Assembly (NCBI GenBank): GCA_050084985.1
Contig: JBITNC010000001.1
Coordinates: 156,364,001 to 156,428,000, forward strand
Origin: Nageia nagi
Lineage: Eukaryota; Pinophyta
Length of the DNA stretch: 64,000 nt
Reading direction: 5' to 3'
Shown one piece after another: positions 12,801 through 24,420 of this stretch (position 1 is the stretch's first letter; every line of letters begins with the position of its first letter). The translations under genes and the position numbers were made by a program. The notes below the pieces were generated by a model. It saw only the letters and a program-made list of their open reading frames with translations. It was not told the origin of the DNA and searched no databases.

Positions 12801-13329
12801 GTCATAAGTTTTCAAATCATCATTGTAGATCTAAAGTAGCATTTCTTTCTCCTCTTTAGTGCATTTTGATCCAACCTTTATATATCTTTTAGGTTCAACT
12901 TCTAGTTCCATATAGCTTTCCTTTTGAAAAGAACATTTTAGACCTTTGAATATCTTCATAATCAAATAGCCATTCAAAAGAAATCAAACCTTTTGGTATG
13001 ATATTGTTTCTCAAATGTATTACATTTGACTCTTAAAAATAGTCAGGATGTTCTATAATACCAAAGGTATGAGCCATTGCTTCATCAATCAAAAAATTCA
13101 TTATATGTTCATCTAAGTTAAAAACTTGCCAGAAGTTTGTAGTATCAAGAATAGATGGCCTACACAACACTTTAACTTCATAGCTTCCTCTTTTTTGATG
13201 AATAGAGTCAAATCAACTCTTTTACCAACAAATGCATCAATAATTTGATTAAACTTTCAAGGAATTGAAATAAAATTGATAGCCAAGAAGGATTCTAGTA
13301 AATCCCAAGCCCTATTCCTATAAATTTTT

Positions 13330-13771
13330 AAATAATGATGCCTAACATTTATCTATCTTTAACTTGAGTAACTATCAGCTCAGAATCTCCATAGACTATT
13401 AAGCATCTGATACCCATGTTGATGGCTTTATAGGGCCCCAAACAAAGAGCTTCATATTCAACAGTATCATTGGTGCAACTTTATGTAAATCTAAAAAAAA
13501 ATCTTTTCATATATCCCTTAGGTGATTTAAAAACTACATAGACACCACAACCACGTTTGCATCTAGCCCCATTAAAATACATTGTCCATATTTCATGTCC
13601 TTTTTTAGTTGAAACTAAGATTGGCTTAACATTCTCATGTAAATGATAATTTTCCATGCCAACATTAGTGACCTTATAGTTTAGATCATTTGCTGAAAGT
13701 ATATCAGTGGTCAATAGTGACTCCATGATTGGATCCCTTTCAAAGGTTTCTACTTTCTCATAGTCATTCAT
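13330..13771 (-). pseudogene. Element A archaeal-type RNase H (aRNH), upstream of RT
   Basis: The frame 13771-13481 contains WTMYFNGARCKRGCGVYVVFKSPKGYMKRF, and the next segment, in another frame, reads NDTVEYEALCLGPYKAINMGIRCLIVYGDSELIV down to about 13330. These are the beta-strand/YFDGA, EYEAL and GDSEL blocks of the RNase H fold acquired by plant Tat elements. The first catalytic aspartate is changed (YFNGA, codon 13573-13571). The domain lies between protease and RT, unlike elements B and C, where it follows the gypsy RNase H. Confidence 0.8.
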
Positions 13772-14085
13772 ACAACTTTGTTCAATGATCTTTGTAAGAT
13801 AAACATTTTTGGTACCCTCATTTGGAACCTTGACATACCTATTCTTAAACAGAAGTAGTAGATGTTTATAATCTAGAGCTAAATAACCTCCTAATTTAGT
13901 AGTAAATTCTTTAGAAAAGCATATTCTAAATAGAGGTGGAAGATCAACTACAATAATGTCTTGAATGACATAAAAATTAGGGAATGCAATTAGAGTTATA
14001 CTAACTCATTTAACACTACCAATCACATCAACTAATGAAAAATCTAACTATATGACTCCATCAATGCATCAAGTTATATACAATT

Positions 14086-14388
14086 TTATTTTATATATAA
14101 TTTCATTTCATAAACAATAATTTTAGGAATGACAGTACTAGCAACTCCAATATCAATCATATAATTGTTAACAACCCAACCTTCTAATCTAAGAGATAGA
14201 TAAAATGGTGAAGGTCTTCTTATAACTATTGGATATGGATAAACATCATCAAAATTTGCAAATACTATATTTTTCTCATTAATCATTTTCTTTCTATTTG
14301 TTAACTTCAAAGCTTCTTTCAAAAGATCTATTTCACTAGGTATTCTCAATGCATCAAACATAGTCATTCTAGAGGGTGTTCTTTTCAA
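14086..14388 (-). pseudogene. Element A aspartic protease segment
   Basis: The open frame shows the end of a linker (SRMTMFDALRIPSEIDLLKEAL) and then DVYPYPIVIRRPSPFYLSLRLEGWVVNN. The active-site strand follows as MIDIGVASTVIPK, with the catalytic aspartate codon at 14154-14152. Families of this type usually read DSGAS or DNGSA here, so the second position is altered. The enzyme would process Gag and Gag-Pol. The frame stops soon after the active site, so the second half of the domain is lost or out of frame. Confidence 0.75.
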
Positions 14389-14419
14389 TTCTTCTACTAT
14401 GTATATGGAACATAAGGGG

Positions 14420-15911
14420 CTAACATACTTGGCTCAACAAGCTTCTAAATTATTGAGTAGCCTTCTTATTATTCAATTATGAATGGATACCTCACTAGAG
14501 GAGAGCTTTCTTTTTCAAGGATATCATTTCTAGCTTAAGTAGGGTTTCTTACAATAGGAGAAATATTACCCAGGCCTTGTGAAATTTGATTCGAATGATT
14601 CAAAAGTTGATTTATTGGATTAAGTGGTTAAAATATATGAGCCTTAGCTCTCTTTGGATCAAGTGTAGCTGAAGTGGATAGCTAATTTTATTGAGTACCT
14701 TTGGTCTATTATGATGTTGCTAAAGTAGAGGCTCTAATTTGTACAAAATGTTTTTGCTCTCCAAAATAAACCAAAATCCAAAAATTCACCATAATTACAT
14801 ATGTAGTAGGACCTAATGCAAGTTCTATCATTTGATAAAGGTACAAACCCAAGTATTTGTGTTGATATATTGCATAAGAGTTTGAAAAATATGGAGAAAA
14901 ATGAAGACATAATTGCATAACACCTAGAGTCTTACTTTCCACAGAGCTAGCGATGACTACATTTTCCATAGCTTTGGGAGCAAAAAGCTGCTTTGGCTAA
15001 TTATTCCTAAGCTAGAATATTGGTTGATATTGATTATCATATATTTCAAAATTTTAACCTTAATTCTACATCTCTTATAAAGTGAGCTTATTTTTCAAGT
15101 TCCTAATAGTTATCTCCAGTTTCCTTATCCTCTCATCCTCTTGTGAGTTTGAACCAGTACTTGTACTTATTGATGCAAGAGTTTAGAGTGTTGGTACTTA
15201 GTTTTGAGCAATAGGTTTAGAAGGAGGAGGTGGTAAAGCTAGCACTTCTATATGAAGAATTGGTAATGGAGGTTATTTTGAAGGTAGATTAGAAAATAAG
15301 GATATGATAGATCTTGGTTGCATCTTTCCTAAGGAGACCAATGTATGTTCAATAGTTTTTGTTATTTGGTACACATGTGGGAAAGTATCCTCGAGCATAA
15401 CAATTAAAACATTTAGATCTAAGTGGAAGGCTTTCCTATAGTATACCAGGGTTGGAGCATTGGTTGGTATGATCCTTATTGGAATGGATTTTCAAGTTTT
15501 CTTAAATCTGATATTAAAATCATCAATAAATTCATGAGGATGTCTTTTAATACATGTAATAAGGCTCAAAAAGGTACTATCATCACCATATTTAGCAAAT
15601 ATCTTAATTAGAGCTTGATATAGCTCTCCCCAAGTATTTATTGATTAAGGAGTTAATGTTCTAAATCATTTTGCTACTCTTCCTTCAAAAGAATATGATA
15701 ACAATCTGGTCATTATAGTTTCATTAATGATCTCAAAACTAGAGGCCAAAAGAGATACATCTTGATAATGTTCATATGGTGTTTTTCTTTATCTATAATC
15801 CTTAGGTAATAATTTAAATGTTGCTTAGGGAATAATAGGAGAATCAGAAAGAAATACTAATGGATGACTATTATTCCAAGCAGGTAAATCTGCAAGGGTA
15901 GGTTCAGCCAT
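14420..15911 (-). pseudogene. Element A gag with degenerate zinc knuckle
   Basis: A probable start ATG at 15911-15909 gives MAEPTLADLPAW. The retrotransposon Gag core follows across several stops at about 15860-15440 (TRLLSYSFEGRVAK, INTWGELYQALIKIFAKYG, HPHEFIDDFNIRFKKTW). A CCHC-type knuckle lies at about 15408-15373 (CFNCYARGYFPTC), where the usual histidine is tyrosine and one spacer residue is missing. Gag would build the virus-like particle and bind the RNA. The rest, down to the protease frame, is too decayed to follow. Confidence 0.7.
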
Positions 15912-16281
15912 ATTTGGACTAGTTGGGTTAGGTGAATGATTTTACTTGACTAAATAAAATATAGTTGATAATGGAACCAATCTCAAAGGGATTTATGGAG
16001 ATAAATTTTGGAAAATATTTTATGAAATAATTATATATTTGCCTAGTCTTCCTTTTAGGAAGTGACAACTCTTGAAAGCTAGAATGTTAAGAAGAACTTT
16101 TGGTACTATTTCTAGTGAATCTAAAAATTATAGGTATCAAGGTTTGATAAAATGATTGGTATGATAGCAAAGTTACCAATAAGGTATAAGAAACCTTACA
16201 ATATTTATAGTACAATGGTGATAGCCTACCAAACATATCTATCTAGCCTATTTATACCCAAATGATCTAGGTTTTACTTAT

Positions 16282-16299
16282 GTCCCATCGAGCATGCCA
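16282..16299 (-). promoter_or_regulatory. Element A primer-binding site
   Basis: The minus strand reads TGGCATGCTCGATGGGAC, starting with TGG to pair with a tRNA CCA end, 8 bases after the presumed LTR end (…GCAACA, position 16308). Many plant Tat elements have a very similar TGGCRYGCCCGGTGGGAC leader, which this resembles with a few substitutions. The tRNA identity was not established. Confidence 0.65.
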
Positions 16300-16307
16300 A
16301 AAATGAA

Positions 16308-18145
16308 TGTTGCTAATTTTGATTAGGATAATGCAACCTTAGGATTTGGTCTAGTAATTTTTACACTACATCAATAATAGTAGGTTCTTTGAATGAGCAA
16401 AATGTGATGGGATAATGCACTTATAAAGTTTTTTTCTCAATCTCCAGGTTATAAGTTGGTTCCTATCTACATGAAGGGTAAAAGTAACAAAAAAGAGATA
16501 AAAACTAAAGTATTAAATAAGGAAACATAAAATAACATGAAAGAAAACTAAACTAATTATCCTAAGCATCACTACATTAGCAATAATCTATAGCCAAGAC
16601 TAAGAATAGAACAACTATCTCACTCTTGGGATCTCACAATTACAATACACAGCCATAACTTCAAACATATATTCATACATAATAATCATAAAATAAGATA
16701 ATAGCCATAGAATTCAAGAGAAAAAAATATCACTATATTGCATTGTCATATATGAAATTAGTTCTTACAATGGGCAACTTTGCTAAAATGTCTAACCTTA
16801 TGGAATTCAAATAGTCCACTATTTATAATTTTTCCTTATGACTACAACTACCCTTCTAACTAAAGATTGAATAAACTTAACTATTTATAATATTTATAAA
16901 ATAGTCTACAACTGCAACTAAGGAACATGGTCTAGATGTGACATCGTTACTTGGGAATATGAGAATCTTAAATCTTGTACATATCCATCTGTAATCAGTC
17001 ATCTCTATTTCTTGAATATGGTGAATTTGGAACTATTCTTGCATTTAAGAGGTATAGTCCACCACTTTCTTTAGTATAATAAAGTTATTCTAGTAGTCAA
17101 TACTTTACCAACTCTTTGCAATCATTAATTGCTCCTATCAGGATTTTCAATGTTGAAAACTATAAGGGTAAAGGAATATGTATACATTCAAACCTGAGAG
17201 TGAACTATTACTACCATATGGAAATGAGTCATAATCAACACATTGACAGAGTCCTAAGGATCACACAGCCTTGATTAGGTGGACCTAGGTGTTCATCTCC
17301 TCTTATAGCCTTTACTTACTCTAGCGGGTATTGCTAAAACTTTAGACTTCTTATGGACTTACTACCCATCAATTTCCTCCAAAATGTTTGATGTCATCAC
17401 TTAAAACTAGCAAGGTCTATTGACTATAGAGTTAAAAACATCTCCCATCATGAAGCCTATCATGAGTACTTATTGATGAAGCCTTCTATCACCCACTAAT
17501 TTTTTCCAAGGAGCATGATATCATCACTAAAATTTTAAGAATCCTACTTCACTTGAATCTTATGATAATGCTCACTACATTACTTAACCAAAAGTTAACA
17601 CCTATTTCAATAGGGCCCAAAAATAATCCCCCAACTATACTAGACCTAAGCATAAGCAACTACAATTGTAATAGGGTACAAAATTGACTTAGAAAAATAC
17701 ACAAACTCTATACAATACTTCCTGAAAATGACTTAGATGATTTTCACATAATAGACTCTTCTCAACATATGACTTATAAACTTCACCCAAACATTACTTA
17801 GATGATTTATGACAAACAACACCTATCTTTAAAAAAATAGCAACTCCAAGAGATATTCCACTAACTAAGATCCGAAAATAGCTTGAACATGACCAAGCCC
17901 TAACTAAGAAAACATACAACACTAGACTCTTAGGAAAAAGACTAAGCATATACAATGTAAACTTAGGATTGAACTTTATACAAGTATTTACAATTGAGAA
18001 AGAAAGGGAAATGACAAATGGGGATTATGGAAGGGATTTTATTAAGAGAGAAGAATGAATGAAAGAAAGAATAATGAATATAAAGAATACTACCCCTTAA
18101 AGTGTAATTCTAAAAGAATAACAAAACTTACCCACTTGGAATTAT
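16308..18145. other. Inter-element segment: element A 5' LTR (start only) and unresolved DNA
   Basis: The 5' LTR of element A must begin at 16308 (TGTTGC on the plus strand) and extend upward, but with no second copy its other end cannot be placed. The remaining DNA up to the end of the element C integrase should include C's 3' LTR. I could not match any part of it to the DNA beyond C's gag. No coding frame was seen. Confidence 0.45.
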
Positions 18146-19200
18146 CATGGTACAATCTTCTTGCCATATGCTTTCTTAGCTCTTTTCTAATAAGCTCAGA
18201 GATGTTATAAAGTAGGACTCTCTTTTCATTCAAACCTTCTAGCTACCTTAGTCTTGTTTTTTGTTTCTCTTCTCAATCAATGATACCTTCTAGGTATACC
18301 CTTAATGATGGTATCTCTACCTGCAATGTTAAGACTACATCATTTCCATAGAACAATGAAAATGGTGTATAACATGTATCTAATATGATACATTTTTTGT
18401 ATTTCCATAATGGATATATAAGCTATGAATACCAATCTCTGTACTTCTTAATTATCTTATAGAATATTTTAATAATTATCTTATTAGTTTCTTATTCTTG
18501 TCATTGCCTTGTGGATAATAGGTTGAAGAGAACCTTTATTTGATCTTGAAACTCTTGCAAAACTCCCTAATGTATTTTCTTTTGAATTTCCTTTCATTTT
18601 CCATGATGACATGATATGAAACACCAAATTACGTTATGATGTTTTCCATCATTAATTTCACAGTTTGAGGACCTTTGGAGGATCTCAAAGGTATAAACTT
18701 TTTCCCATTTTGTGAAGTATTTTATAGTAACTAGAATGAGTTTGTATCCCTCGCTATATTTAGGGTTAATAATACCAATTAAATACAAGGCCCAAAGAGT
18801 AAAAGATCATGGTGATATCATTTTGGTTAATTCACTTGAAGGATTTTATTTCAAGTTAGCATGCTTTTAAAACTTTTCATATTTCTATACATGTAAAATG
18901 CAATCCTTTTCCATAGATGGTCAATAATAACCTAGTCTTAAGAGCTTGTGATAAATGGCTTTGCCATTGAAATTACCTTTATTTATGCTATCATGTACTT
19001 GTTCTATAGCCTTATTTACTTCAGGTTCATTTAGACATCTAAGAAAAGTACCATCAAATGACCTTTTGTAAAGAATATCACCAATAATGATATGCTTTGT
19101 AGCCATGGTTTTCATCCTTCGCTTGAGGAACTTGGAATATCATGAATTCATAATCTTTCCTTGCTTGAGATAGTTGTAAATATCAGCATACCATGCATGC
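18146..19200 (-). pseudogene. Element C integrase
   Basis: The zinc-binding domain is open at 19115-18921 (IIGDILYKRSFDGTFLRCLNEPEVNKAIEQVHDS). The start of the catalytic core is open at 18788-18594 (IGIINPKYSEGYKLILVTIKYFTKWEKV), where the first catalytic Asp of the usual 'DFIGPI' block is missing. The C-terminal part is recognisable at about 18340-18250 (TPFSLFYGNDVVLTLQVEIP). The enzyme would join cDNA to host DNA. It is split by stops and frameshifts. Confidence 0.8.
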
Positions 19201-19330
19201 AATGGGAGGATAGCACATAGGAGTGGCTCTTTTTTGAAGAATCCTTGAAATTCATCATCATCGAGAAAGGAAAAATGTCTAAGGCTATCGATTTTAATAA
19301 TGATTTCCTCATCTTTAATTGAGATAGGTG

Positions 19331-20096
19331 TTAGTGAAGTAGAATTGCCATAGCATCCACAAATCTACCATTATTCCTTGAAATATTCTCAAAGTGAATC
19401 TTTATAAAGCACCTTTGAACCATTTCTTCTACTAGGTGTTTATATGGTTGCAACTTCTCATCTTTTGTGTTGTAAGTATCATTGATATGATTGATGAAAA
19501 GTTGTGAATCATCATAAACTTTCAACTGAGTGATTCCAAGGTTGATTATTATGTTTAATGCCATACTAAAGCCTCATTCTTGGTCATGTTAATTTTGCAT
19601 TCAAAATTTAACTTGTAATCCATAAGAATCATACCATCTTCAATAGACACTAGCATAATTCTTGCCCCAACCCCTTGCAAACATTTGGAACCATCAAAGA
19701 ATATAGTGTCCATGTCTTGTCCTCACATTGTTCAACTAGTTCCACAACCTCATTTTTGTTACTATTTTCATCACATGGTGGTGTCATAAACATATTAGCC
19801 ATAACATGTCCCTTGACTACTTTTTAGCATGTGTAGAGGAGATCAAACACTTGAAGTTCCATAATTCATTTGGTTGGTCTTCCTTGCAACTATGGTTTTG
19901 ATAGAAAATATATTAATGAATTAACTTGAGCCACAATTAAGGTAGTGTTGGTGATCATATAGTGCCTCAATTTTTTATTTGTGTAGATTATGTCATAACA
20001 CAACTTCTCAATTGGTGTGTAGTTGATTTTTGCATTTTGTAGTATCTTTAATAAATTGTATACAACCATTTCCCTATTTTCATTGTTAAGTTGCAT
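19331..20096 (-). pseudogene. Element C gypsy RNase H end and archaeal-type RNase H
   Basis: The frame 20096-19890 shows the end of the gypsy RNase H/tether (YTPIEKLCYDIIYTNKKLRHYMI, then VAQVNSLIYFLSKP). The archaeal-type RNase H then runs from about 19740 in broken frames. Its open C-terminal half at 19564-19331 reads LGITQLKVYDDSQLFINHIND and RNNGRFVDAMAILLH, where the usual 'GDS' block has become YDDS. The domain would degrade RNA in RNA-DNA hybrids during cDNA synthesis. Confidence 0.75.
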
Positions 20097-20216
20097 AAGG
20101 AATATTTTAATAGCATTGGTTGTAGCTAAAATGTATAAGTATACAGACTTGATGTGATCAACTAGATGTAAAATAGGAGGATTAAGATATCAATTTGGGA
20201 TGTCTTAAAATACCTT

Positions 20217-21000
20217 TTAACATTGCTTTTCCCACATGAACTGATTTTCCATCTTATGCAAATAAGAGAATGGAGCTATCCTATATATTAATTGAGCCAT
20301 GAACCTCTTAACTGCTTGTAACTTTCCTTGAATACTTCTAAGTTGTCTAATATTTCTTGGTGGAGGTATATCCATTATAGCTTTGACCTTTTTAGGATCT
20401 ATCTCTATGCCTCTTCTAGATACAATGCAACTAAGCAACTTGACACTAGATACCCCAAAGATATACTTCTTAGAATTTAGCTTCAAGTTAAATTATCTTA
20501 TCCTTTTGAAAATAACTCTCAAGTCCTCTAAAGGATTTAACTTTTTAGTTGATTTAGAAAGAATATCATTAACATAAATTTCAATTAATTTATGAATAAG
20601 GTCATGAAACATAGTTACCATTGGTCTTTGATAAGTTTTCCTTATAGTTTTGATGCCAAAGAGTATGACTACCCAACAAAATATTCCCCAAGGTGTGGTG
20701 AAGGTTATCTTATGTTGATCCTCTTTGTTGATTCTAATTTGATTATATCCTAAGAAAACATCTATGAATGATATCTCATACCTTATTGTATAATCCATAA
20801 TTGTGTCAATGAAAAATTATCCTTTGTACAAGCCTTATTTAGATCTTTAAGATTTGTGCAACATCTAATTTATCCATTTGGTTTAAAAGCTAGAACAATA
20901 TTGGCTAACCAAGGTGAATAATCAATAGGCTTAATGAATCTTGCTTTATGATACTTGTTAATCTTCTTCTTGACTAGTAAAGAGTGCTTTGGGTGCATTA
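20217..21000 (-). pseudogene. Element C reverse transcriptase
   Basis: A single frame from 20798 to 20217 is broken by one stop at 20495-20493. It covers FIDVFLGYNQIRINKEDQHK, FTTPWGIFCWVVILFGIK, TYQRPMVTMFHDL, the catalytic region IEIYVNDILSKS (codons 20576-20565) and the connection motif GIEIDPKKVKAIMDIPPPRN. The Asp of YVDD is Asn (YVND), so the copy was catalytically dead before or apart from the stops. Text upstream to about 21000, in other frames, continues the fingers region. Confidence 0.85.
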
Positions 21001-21366
21001 GTCTTCTTTTCTACTTTATAGTATTGGCACCTTCTTGTACCATAAAATTGTGAGTTATGAAGGCTAGATATAAACTTGTTATATCATTGTACTTTCAAGC
21101 AAACATGTCCTTGAATTCTATCAATAATTGATGATACATTTTCTTATCTTATCCAATGATTCTTTTTCTAATCTTAACAATCTTTGGCACCTCTATTGTA
21201 CCAATATTGATCTCAATAGGAGACTTATTCAACCATGGTATCTCATCACTTGGTTGAGAAAGGTTAGGCAATACCTCCAATCTTATTACGACATGAGAGC
21301 AAAAATGTAGGGAAGAATACCTCCTAGCTACCTAACCTACTCTATGCAATCAAAGAAGAAGGTAGG

Positions 21367-21810
21367 CTAGTGTAGTAGGGAAGAATATGTTATATCCTCC
21401 ATATCCTCTCTAAAATAGGCATCAGGATGATAACCAACCTCATCTTGCTTCTTGGAATGAAATGATTTGAAATCTAATGATTCCCCTAATGTTTTCAAGA
21501 GTGCATCATTTGTTTCAAACACATCAAAAAACCTAGAAACTATCCTGTCAAGCATAGGGTAAGCATAATCACGATCTAGTTTATCAACATGAGTGCCAAG
21601 GTTAGTGCATCCATTAGAGCTAGCATGAGTGTTGGAATTCTTTGGATTTATTCCCTTGATTAAATTAGATTCCAATTCAACCATGTTAACTGATTGCAAT
21701 TCGAATTCTATTTTAGACTCTTCATCACTATTGCAGAAGACCAAATTTCTTTGATATACTTTATTTATTGCTTGTCCACTCTTTCCTTCATTTGACTCAA
21801 ACATCTTCAT
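21367..21810 (-). pseudogene. Element C linker between protease and RT
   Basis: This is the longest open piece of element C (147 codons). It has no catalytic motif and is acidic and polar, with SNGCTNLGTHVDKLDRDYAYPMLDRIVSRFFDVFETNDALL. The position between protease and RT and the shared orientation say it belongs to the polyprotein. A second open piece at 22344-22105 (HEKNDEESAKDEEENDT) is also part of this linker. Function unknown. Confidence 0.55.
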
Positions 21811-22384
21811 AGGTAATTCTTTAATTCCTTTTTCATTTATGCTAATACATTTACCTTTGTATCTTTTGGATTTTATGTATTATGGTATCAATAGTGCATG
21901 ATACCTCATCTACCTTGTCTTCTTATTGATCTTTACATTAGCTACCACTTTGTTGTTGTTAGTATCTAATTCTAAATTTGATTTTAAAGTGTCATTATTG
22001 TACAATATCATCTTAACATCATCCTCTTCTAATTCTGATTGATCCTAACTACATTTGCAGTAATAAGGGCAACACGGGTGCAGAGATGAATGCAGGCATT
22101 GATGCTAGCATAGATGTTGGTCATCTTGAGTTTTTTTATATCTATCTAATTGTTTGATATCTTCTTTGATGACCTTATAACTAATGGCATATGTGCTAAC
22201 ACCTATTTCTTTGTATAGTTGCATAGTATCATTTTCTTCTTCATCTTTTGCACTTTCTTCATCATTTTTCTCATGGATATCAACATTTATGTATGGAACT
22301 ATGGTGTTTCCAATTTGTGCAATCATGATTGAATTTTTTTCCACTATATATTTCCATAATGGTTAAATTTAATCAATCTATGTA

Positions 22385-22780
22385 ATGTACATGGTACGCA
22401 CTTCATAGGATGTATCCATGATCTTCCAAGGAGTATGTCATAAGGAAGCTTCTTATCAAGCACATAAGTCATAATTTCCACTATCTTTGGTCCTAGTGGA
22501 ATAGGTGGCATGATATGTCCAGCATATGCTTTTCTAACATTGTCATAACCTATGATCTTGTACTTCTTTCATACAAAATTTGGTATCAACTTATTACCAA
22601 ACTTCTTTAGGAAGTTAATAGAGAAAATATTCAAACTTGCACCACTATCTACAAATGCATGCTTGACTATTTTTCATAGTAATTTTACACATATATGGAT
22701 TGGCAACCATTTATCAATGATATCATTACTTTGGATTCCTCCTTTAGTAAATGGGGTAGCATTCTTGAAATAACCAATCA
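22385..22780 (-). pseudogene. Element C aspartic protease
   Basis: Minus-strand translation gives AFVDSGASLNIFS, with the active-site DSGA codons at 22649-22638. It is followed by FLKKFGNKLIPNFV, one stop, then VLDKKLPYDILLGRSWIHPMKC (about 22470-22392). These are the N-terminal flap/active-site block and the 'ILLGR.W' block of retropepsins in plant gypsy elements. Unlike elements A and B, this copy keeps an intact D-S-G triad. Confidence 0.8.
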
Positions 22781-23199
22781 TTCCTACCAATGAGCTAGTA
22801 GAAATATTTCTATCAACATCAATGCCACTAAGAAGTTCAAACAATACTAGTATATACTCATCATATGTTTCAAATAATTCAAGCCAACTAATTTTAAAAT
22901 TTGTATTTTTAAAATGTTGTAGGATATTCTTTTTGCATTTATCTTTCCTCTTTTCCTTAAGAGAAGATTTGGAAGGTACCTTTTTTGAAGCAAAAATTGG
23001 ATAAGGAATATCTTTCTTTGATCATATGGTTGCATTGTCTATTTGTTCCAAATCTGAACCTGCATCTTAATCTTCTTTCATATTGAATTCATTATCAAAC
23101 TCAATAGGTTCACCATTATCATCATACACAATCCTATTCACCATGTTGATGGAAGGTATATCCTAATTTTTGACTTTGAGCACATGTCGCTTTCATATG

Positions 23200-24420
23200 A
23201 TATAGTACCACTAACCAATAAGTGTTTTAAATTCTTTCTCAAAACATAATAACCTATTGTATTATATCCTTTGATTTGATGATATTTACAAAATTAATTT
23301 TCCCTATACCAACTAGGTTTTTCATCATTAGGTCCATATTCCTTTCCTTGAATTTATTTGATTAAACCCCTTTCTAAACATTCCTCAAACATTTGGTTAG
23401 GGTTTACTAGTAATGGATGCATGTCTTTACCTAATTTTCTATCTTTAAGCTTATCTTAGTGAGATGGTTCAACTGCATTAACTGAATTATCATCATCTTT
23501 ATTATAAGGCTTCCTATCATTATCTTTGTTGGAAGAAGATGATGTATAATTAAGCAAATTAGACCTTACTAAGAATTCTTCTTTCTCAATAAGAAAATGA
23601 ACCATTCACATGCTCAATTACTTTTTTACCAAGAATAAGATGAATGTTTTCAATGAATACCTTTGCAATGAAGCTCTTTTCCACCTTTTGTTCGATGGAC
23701 CTCCAAAGCTCGATGAATCTAGGAGAAAACATATCCAACCTCTTCATTTTTCCTTGCTTTCAATGGATCAAAGTTTTCAAATCAATTAGTTTCTTCACAT
23801 TACATCTAAAATGAGCCTTGAACTAATCCTTTAATTGTTGGTATGATGTTATAGAACCTGGTTCCAAGGTATGAAACTACTTACGAGCTTCATTGGTTAA
23901 ACTCATTATAAAATATTTTGCTTTTAAATGATCATTAACCCCACATTAAGCTCCATGATGTATTCAAAACCCTGAAGATGAGTGATAGGATTGATCTTAC
24001 CATTGAACTTTTCAAATTCATGATCCTTATATGTACCAATAAGGAGTGTATTTTGAATCTCCATGCTCAACGTGTTACTCTTATTTTATATTTGATCTGT
24101 ATGAACTTCGAATTTACTCCAAAGTTATCCAACCTAAGACTCAACATGTTTGAAATCTTCATTGGTGAAGGTTATTGAATTGGATGCATGATTGACAACA
24201 TACACACTACTATTAGCATTAGCATTAATGGTAGCATCCATATTGATGTGCATGTTTGTGTTAGTTTGAGTGATAATTTGAATTAGTAGTGGAGATGCTT
24301 TCATAATAAGAGCTTGAAACTCAAACATTGCCATCACTTTGGTAGAGATTTCAAGAGTTATGTTCACCATTTCTATCACACTCACAAAATCATTGATCAA
24401 ATGCAACCAAGAACTCTAGG
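23200..24420 (-). pseudogene. Element C gag
   Basis: An open N-terminal piece (24406-24134, ending ITFTNEDFKHVES) leads into broken Gag core frames. A decayed zinc knuckle at about 23300-23220 reads CKYHQIKGYNTIGYYVLRKN, matching C-x2-H-x4-H-x4-C with the second His and the last Cys lost. Identification rests on position and the knuckle. Confidence 0.6.

Larger units (their letters stand above)
10198..16307 (-). mobile_element. Element A: degraded Ty3/gypsy Tat-type retrotransposon, internal region
   Basis: The minus strand carries, in order, a primer-binding site (16299-16282), gag, protease, archaeal-type RNase H, RT, gypsy RNase H and integrase ending at a TAG (10200-10198). All reading frames are broken many times. 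Placement of an archaeal-type RNase H between protease and RT, and RT text such as YLDD followed by 'KKaLQSFLsqINFvRkFI', match one subgroup of plant Tat elements as I remember them. The 5' LTR would start at 16308 (TGTTGC) going up; no partner 3' LTR was found, so the outer limits are unknown. Confidence 0.85.
18146..24420 (-). mobile_element. Element C: degraded Ty3/gypsy Tat-type retrotransposon, internal region
   Basis: Minus-strand order is gag (24420-23200), protease (about 22700-22390), a linker with a 147-codon open piece (21810-21367), RT (about 21000-20217), gypsy RNase H (20200-19860), archaeal-type RNase H (about 19740-19340) and integrase (19200-18150). The domain order and many phrases match element B, for example the C-terminal integrase text YGNDVVLTLQVEIPSLRVYLEG. 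Frames are interrupted throughout. LTRs were not identified on either side, so the limits given are those of the coding part. Confidence 0.85.
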